Assembly (NCBI GenBank): GCA_020850535.1
Contig: JADZEM010000086.1
Span: forward strand, 1 to 60,669
DNA length: 60,669 nt
From: Chloroflexota bacterium
GTDB lineage: Bacteria > Chloroflexota > UBA6077 > JACCZL01
Reading direction: 5' to 3'
A program made the translations under genes and the position numbers. Position 1 is the first letter of the stretch. Each line of letters begins with the position of its first letter. The notes under the pieces were generated by a model. The model was not told the DNA's origin. It saw only the letters and a list, made by a program, of their open reading frames with translations, and ran no database searches. Shown here in pieces: positions 53,890-60,669 of this stretch.

Positions 53890-54576
53890 GTGGTAGACGT
53901 CCCTGCCTGCGCGGCCGGCGTCCCATTCTTGCGTGCGCTCCCGGACGATGCACTGGCGGAGCTGGGACGGTCGATGCGCCATCGCCACGTGGCGAGCGGT
54001 CAGGCGCTGGCCCTGGCCGGTGAGCCGGTCGAGCACCTGATCGTCGTGGCTCAGGGGCGGCTCCGACTGGCGCAGGCAACGCCTGGCGGGCGCGAGCAAG
54101 TTCTGCGCACGCTCGGACCCGGCGAGTTTCTGGGAGAGCTGGCGCTGTTCTCGCCGGTCGTGCACGAAGGCGATCTGACGGCGATTGAGCCATCCGACGT
54201 GTGTCTCGTCAGCCGTCAGGCCGTTCAGGATCTGATGCGGCAGCATCCTGAGGTCGCCGTGCGGCTCGTGGAGACGCTCGCGCGCCGCCTGATCCAGGCC
54301 GAGCGCGCCATCGCCGATCTCGGGCTGCATGATGTCGGTCAGCGGCTGGCCGGAGAGCTCCTGCGGGAAGCGGCGAGCGGCGGACCGGTGCGCGAGGGGA
54401 CACGCGTTCGAGTCACGGTTCCGTGGCTCGAGATCGCCATGCGCATCGGCACGACGCCTGAGACGCTGAGCCGTCGGCTTCGCGCCCTGGAGACAGCCGG
54501 CATCGTCCGTCAAGAACGCGCTCGGACGGTGGTCATCCTTGATCCCGTGCGTCTGCACGAGCTGGCCGACGGCTGA
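53890..54576 (+). CDS. Crp/Fnr-family transcriptional regulator
   Basis: 228 residues from GTG 53890 (weak ribosome-binding site). cNMP-type sensor barrel (FLRALPDDALAELGRSM, LGPGEFLGELALFSP), long dimer helix, and a Crp-type HTH with VPWLEIAMRIGTTPETLSRR and LRALETAGIVRQERARTVVI. The E-S/T-x-S-R-like recognition helix fits TTGA/C-type half-sites. Only one Cys (C7) is seen, so an oxygen-sensing Fe-S cluster like that of Fnr is not supported. A matching dyad lies right after the gene at 54617. Confidence 0.93.
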   Translation: MVDVPACAAGVPFLRALPDDALAELGRSMRHRHVASGQALALAGEPVEHLIVVAQGRLRLAQATPGGREQVLRTLGPGEFLGELALFSPVVHEGDLTAIEPSDVCLVSRQAVQDLMRQHPEVAVRLVETLARRLIQAERAIADLGLHDVGQRLAGELLREAASGGPVREGTRVRVTVPWLEIAMRIGTTPETLSRRLRALETAGIVRQERARTVVILDPVRLHELADG

Positions 54577-54616
54577 CCTGCCGTTCCGTCGGCTGTCCTC
54601 TCACGCCGCACTGGAA

Positions 54617-54632
54617 CTTGACGCACGTCAAG
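54617..54632 (+). promoter_or_regulatory. FNR/CRP-type dyad in class II position
   Basis: CTTGACGCACGTCAAG has perfect 6-bp arms around a 4-bp centre, the TTGAC-N4-GTCAA form of the FNR family. A -10-like hexamer GACAAT lies at 54655-54660. With a start site near 54667 the dyad would centre at about -42, the class II activator position. Confidence 0.65.
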
Positions 54633-54691
54633 GCGCACGGTCATACGACCGCCGGACAATGGTGGCGAACCATGCTCGACAGGAGGCTGTG

Positions 54692-54961
54692 ATGGATGAG
54701 AGCGCTGAGGAGCGGTACCAGGTCAGGCTGGAGACCACGGTCGGCGAGGCGTTGTTCGTGGTTCTCGGCGCGGCGGACATCTTCGAGCGGCACGGCTGCG
54801 CGCCGACGATCGAGTGTACCGAGGAGCATCACGCCGAGTACATGCTCGGCGACCTCGAGCTTGTCTGTCATATCGACGACAGCGTAGCGCTCGTCGCCGA
54901 CCTCAACGCGGAGCTCGACGCGGAAGAAGCTGCCCGCGAGGCCGCGGCAACGGCAGCGTGA
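54692..54961 (+). CDS. DUF1858-like small protein
   Basis: 89 residues from ATG 54692 with AGGAGG 5 nt upstream. TTVGEALFVVLGAADIFERHG with the following Cys resembles the start of the DUF1858/ScdA-N domain; a second Cys follows in IECTEEHH and a third in ELVCHIDD. The C-terminal DSVALVADLNAELDAEEAA completes the usual ending. Such proteins accompany NO-stress and Fe-S repair genes. The FNR-type dyad upstream implies control by the regulator encoded before it. Confidence 0.7.
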   Translation: MDESAEERYQVRLETTVGEALFVVLGAADIFERHGCAPTIECTEEHHAEYMLGDLELVCHIDDSVALVADLNAELDAEEAAREAAATAA

Positions 54962-55340
54962 GCGCGCACGGCGCACCAGTCTGAGGCCCGAAAGCAGGTG
55001 TCCCGCTACGCGCCGCTCTGGACGTGAGCCGAGATCGAAAGAAGAACTCCTGACCAGGGGCTTTCAGCCCTGACCGGGAGTGACGGTGGCGAGGGGGAGA
55101 TTCGAACTCCCGACCAAGGGCTTATGAGTCCCGGTCCGAACCTCCGGCCCCTTGCGATTGCCGGTGGTCTCCTCTGGTAGCGTGTGGTCCGATTGCGGTC
55201 GTGGGTGGTCCCTTCTGGCCAATATCGGATGCCGTTCCCCCACTGGTTCCCCCACCTCTACCAGGAGTAAGTGGCGTCCAATTCCCCATCGAGACTGAAT
55301 TGCTCAGCGTCTTCTGGACGGCGGCGTGATGGTGATCCAG
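54962..55340. other. boundary region with att site and integrase-type short repeats
   Basis: It holds the 44-bp tRNA-Met-derived repeat at 55085-55128. A degenerate version (ACTCCTGACCAGGGGCTTTC) lies at about 55048. To the right are short GGTCTCC/GGTCCC and TTCCCCCAC repeats at 55170-55260. No gene was recognised. Confidence 0.5.
55085..55128 (-). repeat. att site: 3' half of tRNA-Met (copy 1)
   Basis: Exact 44-bp match to 59447-59490. On the minus strand it reads CTCATAA (CAU anticodon loop), the 3' anticodon stem, the variable loop, a T-arm around GTTCGAATC, and the acceptor strand CCTCGCC with ACC. The sequence further 5' does not pair as a tRNA, so this is a half-gene left by integration, not a working tRNA. 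Confidence 0.85.
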
Positions 55341-55898
55341 TCACTGGCTAGAGCCACTCGCAGCCTTGATGCGCGCGTTGATGAACGGGGAGAAGTGGCC
55401 CTGGTACCGCGCCTGCAGCTCCGGGAGTCGCCAATCTCGGCCAGTGTGCGTCCGCCGGCACAGTGGGGAGCCGCAGTTGCATTCCCACGGCCTCACATAG
55501 GCCTCGTCGGCCTCCCACATGACGTAGTCGCCGGTCAGCTCCTCTCCTGGCCGGATGTCGCGCCGGGCGACCAGGGTCACCTCGTCCTGCATCCAGCAGT
55601 TCGGGTCGCACGAATGGTTCATGAAATCCCCGAGATCGTCCCGCTCGCGATCGTACTGGCCCACCGGGCTCCCCAGATAGCGCCCCTCGCCGATCGCGAC
55701 CGTACTGCGCTCAGCGGCATTTCCAGCATCCACCTCGGCCTGAGTAAAGACCACCCCACCCCAGATCACGACGATCTCGCCCGCCCGGATAAATGAGCAG
55801 GAAAACATGCCTCGCCCGCCGATCGGGGAAGCGCGGATCTCGATGCGCGGATCGATCCATTCGTGCGAGCGGTATGCCGTTCGTACTTGATCAGCCAT
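55341..55898 (-). CDS. SET-domain protein methyltransferase
   Basis: 185 residues from ATG 55898. SET proteins transfer a methyl group from S-adenosylmethionine to lysine side chains. The core is complete: EIRASPIGGRGMFSCSFIRA, the pseudoknot motif DFMNHSCDPNCWMQDE and GEELTGDYVMWEA, followed by a post-SET zinc-like segment CNCGSPLCRRTHTG. The bacterial target is unknown. Its start overlaps the end of the upstream gene by 8 bp. Both are cargo of the tRNA-bounded islet. Confidence 0.9.
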   Translation of the reverse strand: MADQVRTAYRSHEWIDPRIEIRASPIGGRGMFSCSFIRAGEIVVIWGGVVFTQAEVDAGNAAERSTVAIGEGRYLGSPVGQYDRERDDLGDFMNHSCDPNCWMQDEVTLVARRDIRPGEELTGDYVMWEADEAYVRPWECNCGSPLCRRTHTGRDWRLPELQARYQGHFSPFINARIKAASGSSQ

Positions 55899-56556
55899 CG
55901 GCAAACGACTCCCGCATCCGCATGTCGAACAGGTTTGGCGTGTATTGCCCAGACTGGCGCGACCGGTGGGTCACTTGGCATGAACGAAGCCATTGGTCGA
56001 GCGCAGTAGGTGGGCGGCGGACCAAACGACGAGTGCAGGCACCGGCTTGTTTGGCGGCGCGGACTGCCCTCTCGCCTCGCGCCATGTTCACAGACACGAT
56101 GGGCGCCCCGCGTCGTGCCACCGGCCGGTTCAAGAACGACCACGCTCGATCGAATGCCTCGGCGCTGGAGGCGCGTGACGCGGCATGCGCAGTTGACGGC
56201 GGCGTGGTTTCCTCCGGCCAGACGCCGACAAGCTCCGCGTCCCCAAGCGCGTCCTCCAGAAGCCGTCGCTGTGCCCAGGTGAGGGCGCCGCGAATCGTGC
56301 GTTCTCCGCCCGGCCGCCACTCCTGTCCCAACAATGCGAGCGCCTGCGGTAACGGTAGGTGACCCCACTTGCGCGCCAGCCGATCGGACTCGCGCTCTTC
56401 GGATGGGCGTAGCACCGCGATGGGCTCGGCCCGCCACGTGGCGAGCCATTCTCCGAGCGTCGCTCCGGAAGCGTCGGACGGTAGCGCCTGGAGGGACGGC
56501 GCAGGGAGCGCACTACGCCGAACTCGGGGTGGCCGTGATGGGGGTATGCCGTCCAT
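55891..56556 (-). CDS. unknown protein, partner of the SET methyltransferase
   Basis: 221 residues, no family recognised. Features: a Pro/Arg-rich start, LGEWLATWRAEPIAVLRPSE, a basic/helical middle with LTWAQRRLLEDALGDAELVG, VSVNMARGERAVRAAKQAGA and a conserved-looking end QYTPNLFDMRMRESFADG. No signal peptide or membrane helix. The overlap with the SET gene indicates co-expression, so it could be the methylation substrate or a subunit. Confidence 0.6.
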   Translation of the reverse strand: MDGIPPSRPPRVRRSALPAPSLQALPSDASGATLGEWLATWRAEPIAVLRPSEERESDRLARKWGHLPLPQALALLGQEWRPGGERTIRGALTWAQRRLLEDALGDAELVGVWPEETTPPSTAHAASRASSAEAFDRAWSFLNRPVARRGAPIVSVNMARGERAVRAAKQAGACTRRLVRRPPTALDQWLRSCQVTHRSRQSGQYTPNLFDMRMRESFADG

Positions 56557-56775
56557 GTGGGTCGGCTCTCCTAACCGTGGGCGAATCTTGCCGATGGGCT
56601 AGCGCAACCCGCCACGTCCGGGGCAACATTGCTTTTCGGGGACCAGCCATCTCTTGTGGGATCCGCTCTCAGCGGGCATCCTGATTCGGCGAACCTGGAA
56701 TAGACAAGCATTCCCATCGCCTCATCGGGAGTCGGGGGAGGGATGCCGCCAGAATTCAGGGGCTCTCCAGCATGC

Positions 56776-57027
56776 TTAAAGCCAGAGCAACTCGGCATCA
56801 TCCAGGATCAATTCGGTCTGCCTACCGTCGATGACCTCCACAGGCTCCCAGTCGTTGTCTCCGTGGTACAACGTCGCGGCAGCGTCGCCGCGGTCGTAGA
56901 CGAACACAAGTTGTTCGCCATGACGATTCTCGAAGTAGCCTACATAGCGACCAGAACGGGTCTCCACCTCTGGTCCGCATTGTTTGTGGTGGTTCGGCAC
57001 GCGGAGCAGTTCGTCAGCGCCTGCCAT
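56776..57027 (-). CDS. small unknown protein
   Basis: 83 residues from ATG 57027, which has TAGGGGGT upstream. Acidic, with beta-like pattern: SGRYVGYFENRHGEQLVFVY, AATLYHGDNDWEPVEVIDGR and the end ELILDDAELLWL. No family recognised, but composition and ribosome-binding site are those of a real gene. It lies between the unknown/SET pair and the AbiE-type pair. Confidence 0.65.
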   Translation of the reverse strand: MAGADELLRVPNHHKQCGPEVETRSGRYVGYFENRHGEQLVFVYDRGDAAATLYHGDNDWEPVEVIDGRQTELILDDAELLWL

Positions 57028-57153
57028 GTCAGACCCCCTATGGAAAAACTGGCGACATCCGGCTCATGACTATAGCACAATTGTTCTACGGCATGATCCG
57101 AGCACTCGCCGGCCCCATTCGCGCACCAGCCATCCCGCCCATCCGCCTGGCTC

Positions 57154-58078
57154 TTACGATTCGTCCTCTACGGGATGCGCAGATCGCTGTGCGTCGATGG
57201 ATTGCAGAAAGACGTCGATCACCGCTGCGGCGTCCTGCCTGTGGCGTGCATCCATGTCGCGCCGGCCCGGATCGGCCAGGAAGCGGGCGTAGCTGATCGG
57301 CCCGTCCTTGCGTGCGCCGGGCGTGCGCTCGTCGGAGGCGAAGCGGGCACGCAGGATCTCCAAAGCGCGGCTCAAGAGTGGCTCGTCTGACCAACGCGCG
57401 AGACGTTCGGCGAACCGCGCGGCGACGTCCGTGGGGCCGTCATCGTAGTGCATCAGGCAGTAGATGAGATCGTAGGCGTCCTTCTCCTCGAACCGATCCT
57501 CGTAGGCCAGTGCCTTGAGGACCACGAACGGGACCACGTTCGCGACGCGAATGGTCTCAGTCGCGATCCCGCGCTCGTCCAGCAGTGCGACGGTGATGTC
57601 CACTGTGACATGATCTCTCGCCACAAGGTGGGCCCGGGATCTTGACCGCCGACAATCGTCGCTCACCGGGTAGTGGAGCCACGCGTCCGCCTTCGGACGG
57701 ATCGGCGTCACAGAGAAGATCGACTACCACCGTGACGCCTCCGCCCACCGGCTTCCGCCACGAGAAGTGCTGGGTCTGTCCCTCGTCGTTGCTGCCCCGA
57801 ACGAAGCCGAGCGACCTCAGGTTCTGCTCGAGGCGTCGGTAGGCCTCGACAGTGACGAGCACGTCGAGATCCAGGATCAAGTCGACGTCGGTCGTGCCGG
57901 CGTGCGGGGGAGGCGCCTGGTCGTCACCCGACCGTTGGATCAGGTAGCGAGGTACGAGACCGCCGGTCAGGTAGATCCCAGCTTTCCACGGTCCAAGTCC
58001 GCGCAAGAGGGTGACGAGCGTCCGCTCGCACAGCTCGGCGTGCAGCGCCGTGTATCCGCCTTGATGCTTCGGTTTCAT
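57154..58078 (-). pseudogene. AbiEii-type nucleotidyltransferase toxin, frameshifted
   Basis: Start ATG 58078. The first frame gives YLTGGLVPRYLIQRSGDD, GTTDVDLILDLDVLVTVEAY and TVVVDLLCDADPSEGG, the nucleotidyltransferase core with its Asp pair. Near 57630, at a GGGCCC-containing run, a one-base shift is needed to reach the frame with AHLVARDHVTVDITVALLDE, PFVVLKALAYEDRFEEKDAYDLIY and the C-terminal helices, ending at 57154. Both parts fit one DUF1814-like protein. It is either inactivated, a sequencing error, or shifted on the ribosome. The start is 16 bp from the AbiEi stop. Confidence 0.8.
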
Positions 58079-58094
58079 CGTCGATTCCGCACAC

Positions 58095-59189
58095 TCAGAA
58101 TCCTAGCCGCTCGGCACGCAGGTGACGCGCTTGCTCCTTGCCGCGCTGAGGCCAGGCGTAGAGGTCTAAGTAGAGCTGGATGTCGCTCGCGACCCAGGTG
58201 TCGTCGATGCGGCGGCGGAAGAGAAGCGGTGTGCGCTCGCGGGTGACGAGGAACGTGACGGTCTCACCCTCGTCGACGGGGCTGAGACCGGCCTGCCGTG
58301 TCACTGTGTCCAAGATCGTCAGAGGCGGCACGAGGAGCGTGAGCCGGCCGCTATCCGTCGCGAACGGTGCCACAAAGCTCGCTCCGGCTGCGAGCGTCAG
58401 AGCGTACTCGACGCCGTGCGTCTCAAGGACGAACGTGACTATTCGCCGGACTTCTGACGGATCACGTGCCCACCGGTGGAAGCGATGCGCGCTGTATGCC
58501 GCAAGTGTGTGATGCTCCGACCAGGCATCGAGCAGCGCGCCGGGTTCGTGCAGGATGCGCACCACTTGCGGGCCGGCGCCACGCTTTTCGACCCAGAGGT
58601 GCTCTTCGAGGAAGGTGAAGACCTGATGTACCGTTGAGGGGGCGACCTCAGCTCGCTCCGCGAGTTCATGGACATGCCAGGCCCGCTCAGGTGCTGTGAG
58701 GAGTGCGTGGAGAACCTGGGCGGCACGGCCCCGAAAGACGTTACGAGCTCGGCGCACGCTGCGCTCGGGGACGGGCCGATCGATCCAATAGAGTGCATGG
58801 GGAAGATCCAGGTACAGACTGCCACCGGAATCCCAGTAGCCGACGCCGCGTTCTCTGAGCAGTTCACGACTGGTCGGGGGAATTGCCGGCGCGACGAGCA
58901 TGAGGCTGAGTGGCCGCATCCCGTCCTGTTGCCTGTTGCGGTCTCGCAAGGCAAGGAGTTGATCGGCGGCAGCGCGGACATCACGCGGGTAGGCGTTCGC
59001 CTTCACGTCGATGAGGATGTCAGCCGGTTGCCCTTTAATATCTGCCGTGATAACTAGATCAACTCGCCGGTCGAGTAGACATCGATGGCGGCGTTCAGTG
59101 TGCAGCCTGATGCCAGGAAGCGCGGCGAGAGCCTCTCTGACCTCGCCCAATAGCTCGACGGCTTCAAGGTTCTTCGATGATTGTGGCAT
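58095..59189 (-). CDS. AbiEi-type antitoxin / transcriptional regulator
   Basis: 364 residues from ATG 59189 (a TTG at 59216 is less likely). N-terminal restriction-endonuclease-like part (LVITADIKGQPADILIDVKA, NAYPRDVRAAADQLLALRDR), a winged helix in the middle (AWHVHELAERAEVAPSTVHQ, VFTFLEEHLWVEKRGAGPQV), and the C-terminal AbiEi hallmark DIQLYLDLYAWPQRGKEQAR. In type IV systems AbiEi represses its own operon by binding inverted repeats; a perfect 24-bp inverted repeat covers this start codon. No ribosome-binding site is evident. Confidence 0.85.
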   Translation of the reverse strand: MPQSSKNLEAVELLGEVREALAALPGIRLHTERRHRCLLDRRVDLVITADIKGQPADILIDVKANAYPRDVRAAADQLLALRDRNRQQDGMRPLSLMLVAPAIPPTSRELLRERGVGYWDSGGSLYLDLPHALYWIDRPVPERSVRRARNVFRGRAAQVLHALLTAPERAWHVHELAERAEVAPSTVHQVFTFLEEHLWVEKRGAGPQVVRILHEPGALLDAWSEHHTLAAYSAHRFHRWARDPSEVRRIVTFVLETHGVEYALTLAAGASFVAPFATDSGRLTLLVPPLTILDTVTRQAGLSPVDEGETVTFLVTRERTPLLFRRRIDDTWVASDIQLYLDLYAWPQRGKEQARHLRAERLGF

Positions 59190-59227
59190 ATTCGCTGCAC
59201 AGAGAATATGCCACAATCATCGAAGAA
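59170..59227. repeat. perfect 24-bp inverted repeat over the AbiEi start
   Basis: The left arm 59170-59193 and right arm 59204-59227 are exact inverses with a 10-nt spacer. The left arm encodes the first AbiEi codons (MPQSSKN) on the minus strand; the right arm would encode the same start on the plus strand (MPQSSKK, stopping after 17 codons). It can act as operator, as mRNA hairpin blocking the start, or both. Confidence 0.9.
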
Positions 59228-59604
59228 GCCGCAAGAGGGCACGCAACGGCGGTCAACGTGATTCGAGCATCAGCCGGAATCGTGCCGCTCGACCATACAC
59301 ACCGGCAGTCCCCTGGTCGGCATCCGAGTCCCTTGGCTTCTGCTGCCACGAACCCTTGGTCGCGGCCACAAGGGACTCGAAAACAAACACCGTCCCCTGC
59401 TCATGCCATCGGCGTGACCAGGGGACTGACAGGCTGACCAGATAGAGGTGGCGAGGGGGAGATTCGAACTCCCGACCAAGGGCTTATGAGGCTTTTGGTC
59501 ACGCGACCAAGGGAATCACCATGTATCCGCCAATCTCCTGGTCAGAACCGCCCGGTTTCACTGACCACTCCCCTGGTCACCGTCCCTTGGTCAAAGTCCC
59601 CTGG
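59190..59604. other. element junction region
   Basis: It contains half of the 24-bp inverted repeat, the second att copy and the array of TCCCYTGGTC motifs. No coding gene was recognised. Confidence 0.6.
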
Positions 59605-59606
59605 TC
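59309..59606. repeat. array of short att-core-like repeats
   Basis: About eleven copies of TCCCYTGGTC or its inverse lie in 300 bp: near 59309, 59329, 59352, 59369, 59393, 59416, 59474 (in the att copy), 59505, 59534, 59569, 59583 and 59597. TTGGTCACGCGACCAA (59495-59510) is a dyad of the motif. The motif equals the anticodon-stem/variable-loop part of the tRNA-Met att core, so these may be integrase binding sites. Confidence 0.7.
59447..59490 (-). repeat. att site: 3' half of tRNA-Met (copy 2)
   Basis: Identical to 55085-55128 over 44 bp, with different flanks on both sides. It marks the right border of the 4.36-kb islet and the left border of the element that continues to the right. Confidence 0.85.
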
Positions 59607-60660
59607 ACCTCGGGATCGGGCGGCCTGACTCGACTTGCCCTGTGACACCAATGGAGTTGACCCCGCCCGACGGCCAGGGGCATCGATCGCTGAGGCACTC
59701 GAACGGCGTGCGCCATATCGGCCCCAGTAACCCGAGCTGATTCGCCGGGTCATGTGTGATCCGCCACTCGCTCGTCAGTAGGATCGGCAGTGTGGGCGAG
59801 CGGCCGACCGAGACAGCGCGTACAGTCCGAGCGATACGCTCCTCCACCGCGTTGCTGGTTGTGACGACCAGGATCGTGGGGAAGCCATCGTAGTCATGTT
59901 CGAAGGCGCGACTGTCGCGATAGTCGTAGTAGGCACCCCACTTCTCGCCGTAGTCGCGGGCGCTCATTGTCCCGCGGTCGTATTCCAGAAAGAAGCCGTG
60001 TGGTTGCCCATGGAGGCGAACCATGCCGTAGCCGTCCGGCTTCACTCGTCCACGGATGCAGGCCGCGGCGTTCCGCCACTCCAGAACCCCGTCGTCGTCG
60101 GCCGACGTACCTATCGTGCGGACGATCCGATGGAGCCCGACAAAGATCCCGTCAGCGCCAACTGTGTGATTCAGGTTTCTTGTGAGCAGTTCGCGGGTAC
60201 CAAATGGGCGTGCGGAACTGCCACCAGCAAGACCGTTGAATCGGATGGCGCCCGTCAGACTGAGACCATGCTGAGCAGCGACCAACCTGAGGCCGGCTTC
60301 AGTGAGCTCAGTCAGGTCGTCGGCCGGAATGCTCTTGATCTCTTCGGCACCAAGAAGTCTGACGAGGCCGAACTGGATGAGGTGTTGCCGACGCTGTCGG
60401 ACCCGTCGCACCTCCCAGCCGAGGACGGTCGCCAGACTCTCGGCTGGCAAGAACGGGTGTCGCCCGACAAGGTCAAGGAGCGTCCGTTCCTGAGGCGTCA
60501 CTTCGAGCGCGACCGCCCATATCCCTTCCGCCGACTCCCCACGCCGAAGTGCAAGGCCAACTGGTTGCGGGATCCGGCCGCTAGGACGTTTCGCCAGACC
60601 AGCCCGGAGCCCCAGGTATCGGACGCAAAAGGATGGTGACGATCTCGGGGCGAAAGCCAC
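59605..60660 (-). CDS. replication-relaxation family protein, probably cut by the window edge
   Basis: At least 351 residues; the frame has no stop between GTG 60660 and the window end. Winged helix (ERTLLDLVGRHPFLPAESLA, VRRVRQRRQHLIQFGLVRLL), then the conserved core KPDGYGMVRLHGQPHGFFLE, YDRGTMSARDYGEKWGAYYD and FPTILVVTTSNAVEERIART of the Replic_Relax family, found on integrative and conjugative elements and plasmids near replication and transfer genes. The stop falls in the att-repeat array, so the gene is the terminal gene of the right-hand element. Confidence 0.8.
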   Translation of the reverse strand: MAFAPRSSPSFCVRYLGLRAGLAKRPSGRIPQPVGLALRRGESAEGIWAVALEVTPQERTLLDLVGRHPFLPAESLATVLGWEVRRVRQRRQHLIQFGLVRLLGAEEIKSIPADDLTELTEAGLRLVAAQHGLSLTGAIRFNGLAGGSSARPFGTRELLTRNLNHTVGADGIFVGLHRIVRTIGTSADDDGVLEWRNAAACIRGRVKPDGYGMVRLHGQPHGFFLEYDRGTMSARDYGEKWGAYYDYRDSRAFEHDYDGFPTILVVTTSNAVEERIARTVRAVSVGRSPTLPILLTSEWRITHDPANQLGLLGPIWRTPFECLSDRCPWPSGGVNSIGVTGQVESGRPIPR

Positions 60661-60669
60661 GTTCCTGAG

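Noticed and set aside
55085-55175. Intact tRNA-Met gene
   Set aside because: Only the half from the anticodon loop to the 3' end is present. The bases 5' of the anticodon loop cannot form the D-arm, the anticodon stem or the 5' acceptor strand. The same holds for the copy at 59447-59490.
59177-59437. Divergent small gene starting in the right arm of the inverted repeat
   Set aside because: The frame that copies the AbiEi start stops after 17 codons and the other plus frame has no family-like sequence; both follow from the inverted repeat.

Overview
The window is a high-GC chromosomal segment. The gene content fits a Chloroflexota bacterium, possibly of the Thermomicrobia/Sphaerobacter type: a duplicated ThyX-like protein, an RqcH homologue, GH76-like glycosidases, many GTG starts, proline/threonine-rich secreted tails and ferredoxin-linked signalling proteins. 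This lineage is inferred from gene content; no rRNA gene is present to confirm it.

Left part (1-22 kb): housekeeping and envelope genes. A frameshifted IS1-like transposase fragment lies at the edge. It is followed by the ThyX-like protein, ilvD (minus), a class A penicillin-binding protein (minus), rqcH (minus), gmk, a secreted GH76-like protein, the priA-cobU pair, an HNH nuclease, an enolase-superfamily dehydratase, a flippase-like membrane protein, a cNMP-binding protein, an SGNH hydrolase, a second GH76-like protein and a metal P-type ATPase with a possible Cys-rich leader ORF.

Middle (22-36 kb): a compact run of two proline-rich membrane-anchored proteins, ApbE and a ferric-reductase-like membrane protein, convergent with a haem-binding protein and followed by a two-component system. 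Together these look like a trans-membrane electron-transfer module. Next is a secreted glycosidase-like protein whose 5' leader carries a clear c-di-GMP-I (GEMM) riboswitch, then an orphan molybdenum hydroxylase large subunit and a putative Fe(II)-dependent oxygenase.

Right-centre (36-55 kb): a stress/redox island. One minus-strand run carries USP, sensor kinase, response regulator, USP, Dps and USP. It is followed by a membrane protein, an Fe-S-type regulator overlapping a ferredoxin-adenylate cyclase fusion, a divergent DoxX protein with a near-consensus promoter, a winged-helix/histidine-kinase fusion with its regulator, a Cys-rich/GreA fusion, glutamate dehydrogenase, a cupin, NnrS, a small molybdopterin oxidoreductase, an FNR-like regulator and a DUF1858-like protein. 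An FNR-type dyad sits in class II position before the last gene. The set suggests low-oxygen and nitric-oxide adaptation.

Right end (55-60.7 kb): mobile DNA. A 44-bp exact repeat equal to the 3' half of a tRNA-Met gene brackets a 4.36-kb islet. The islet holds a SET-domain methyltransferase, an unknown partner protein, a small unknown protein and an AbiEi/AbiEii-type pair in which the AbiEii gene is frameshifted. A perfect 24-bp inverted repeat covers the AbiEi start codon. Beyond the second repeat is an array of short att-core-like motifs and a replication-relaxation protein of what looks like a second integrative element running off the window.
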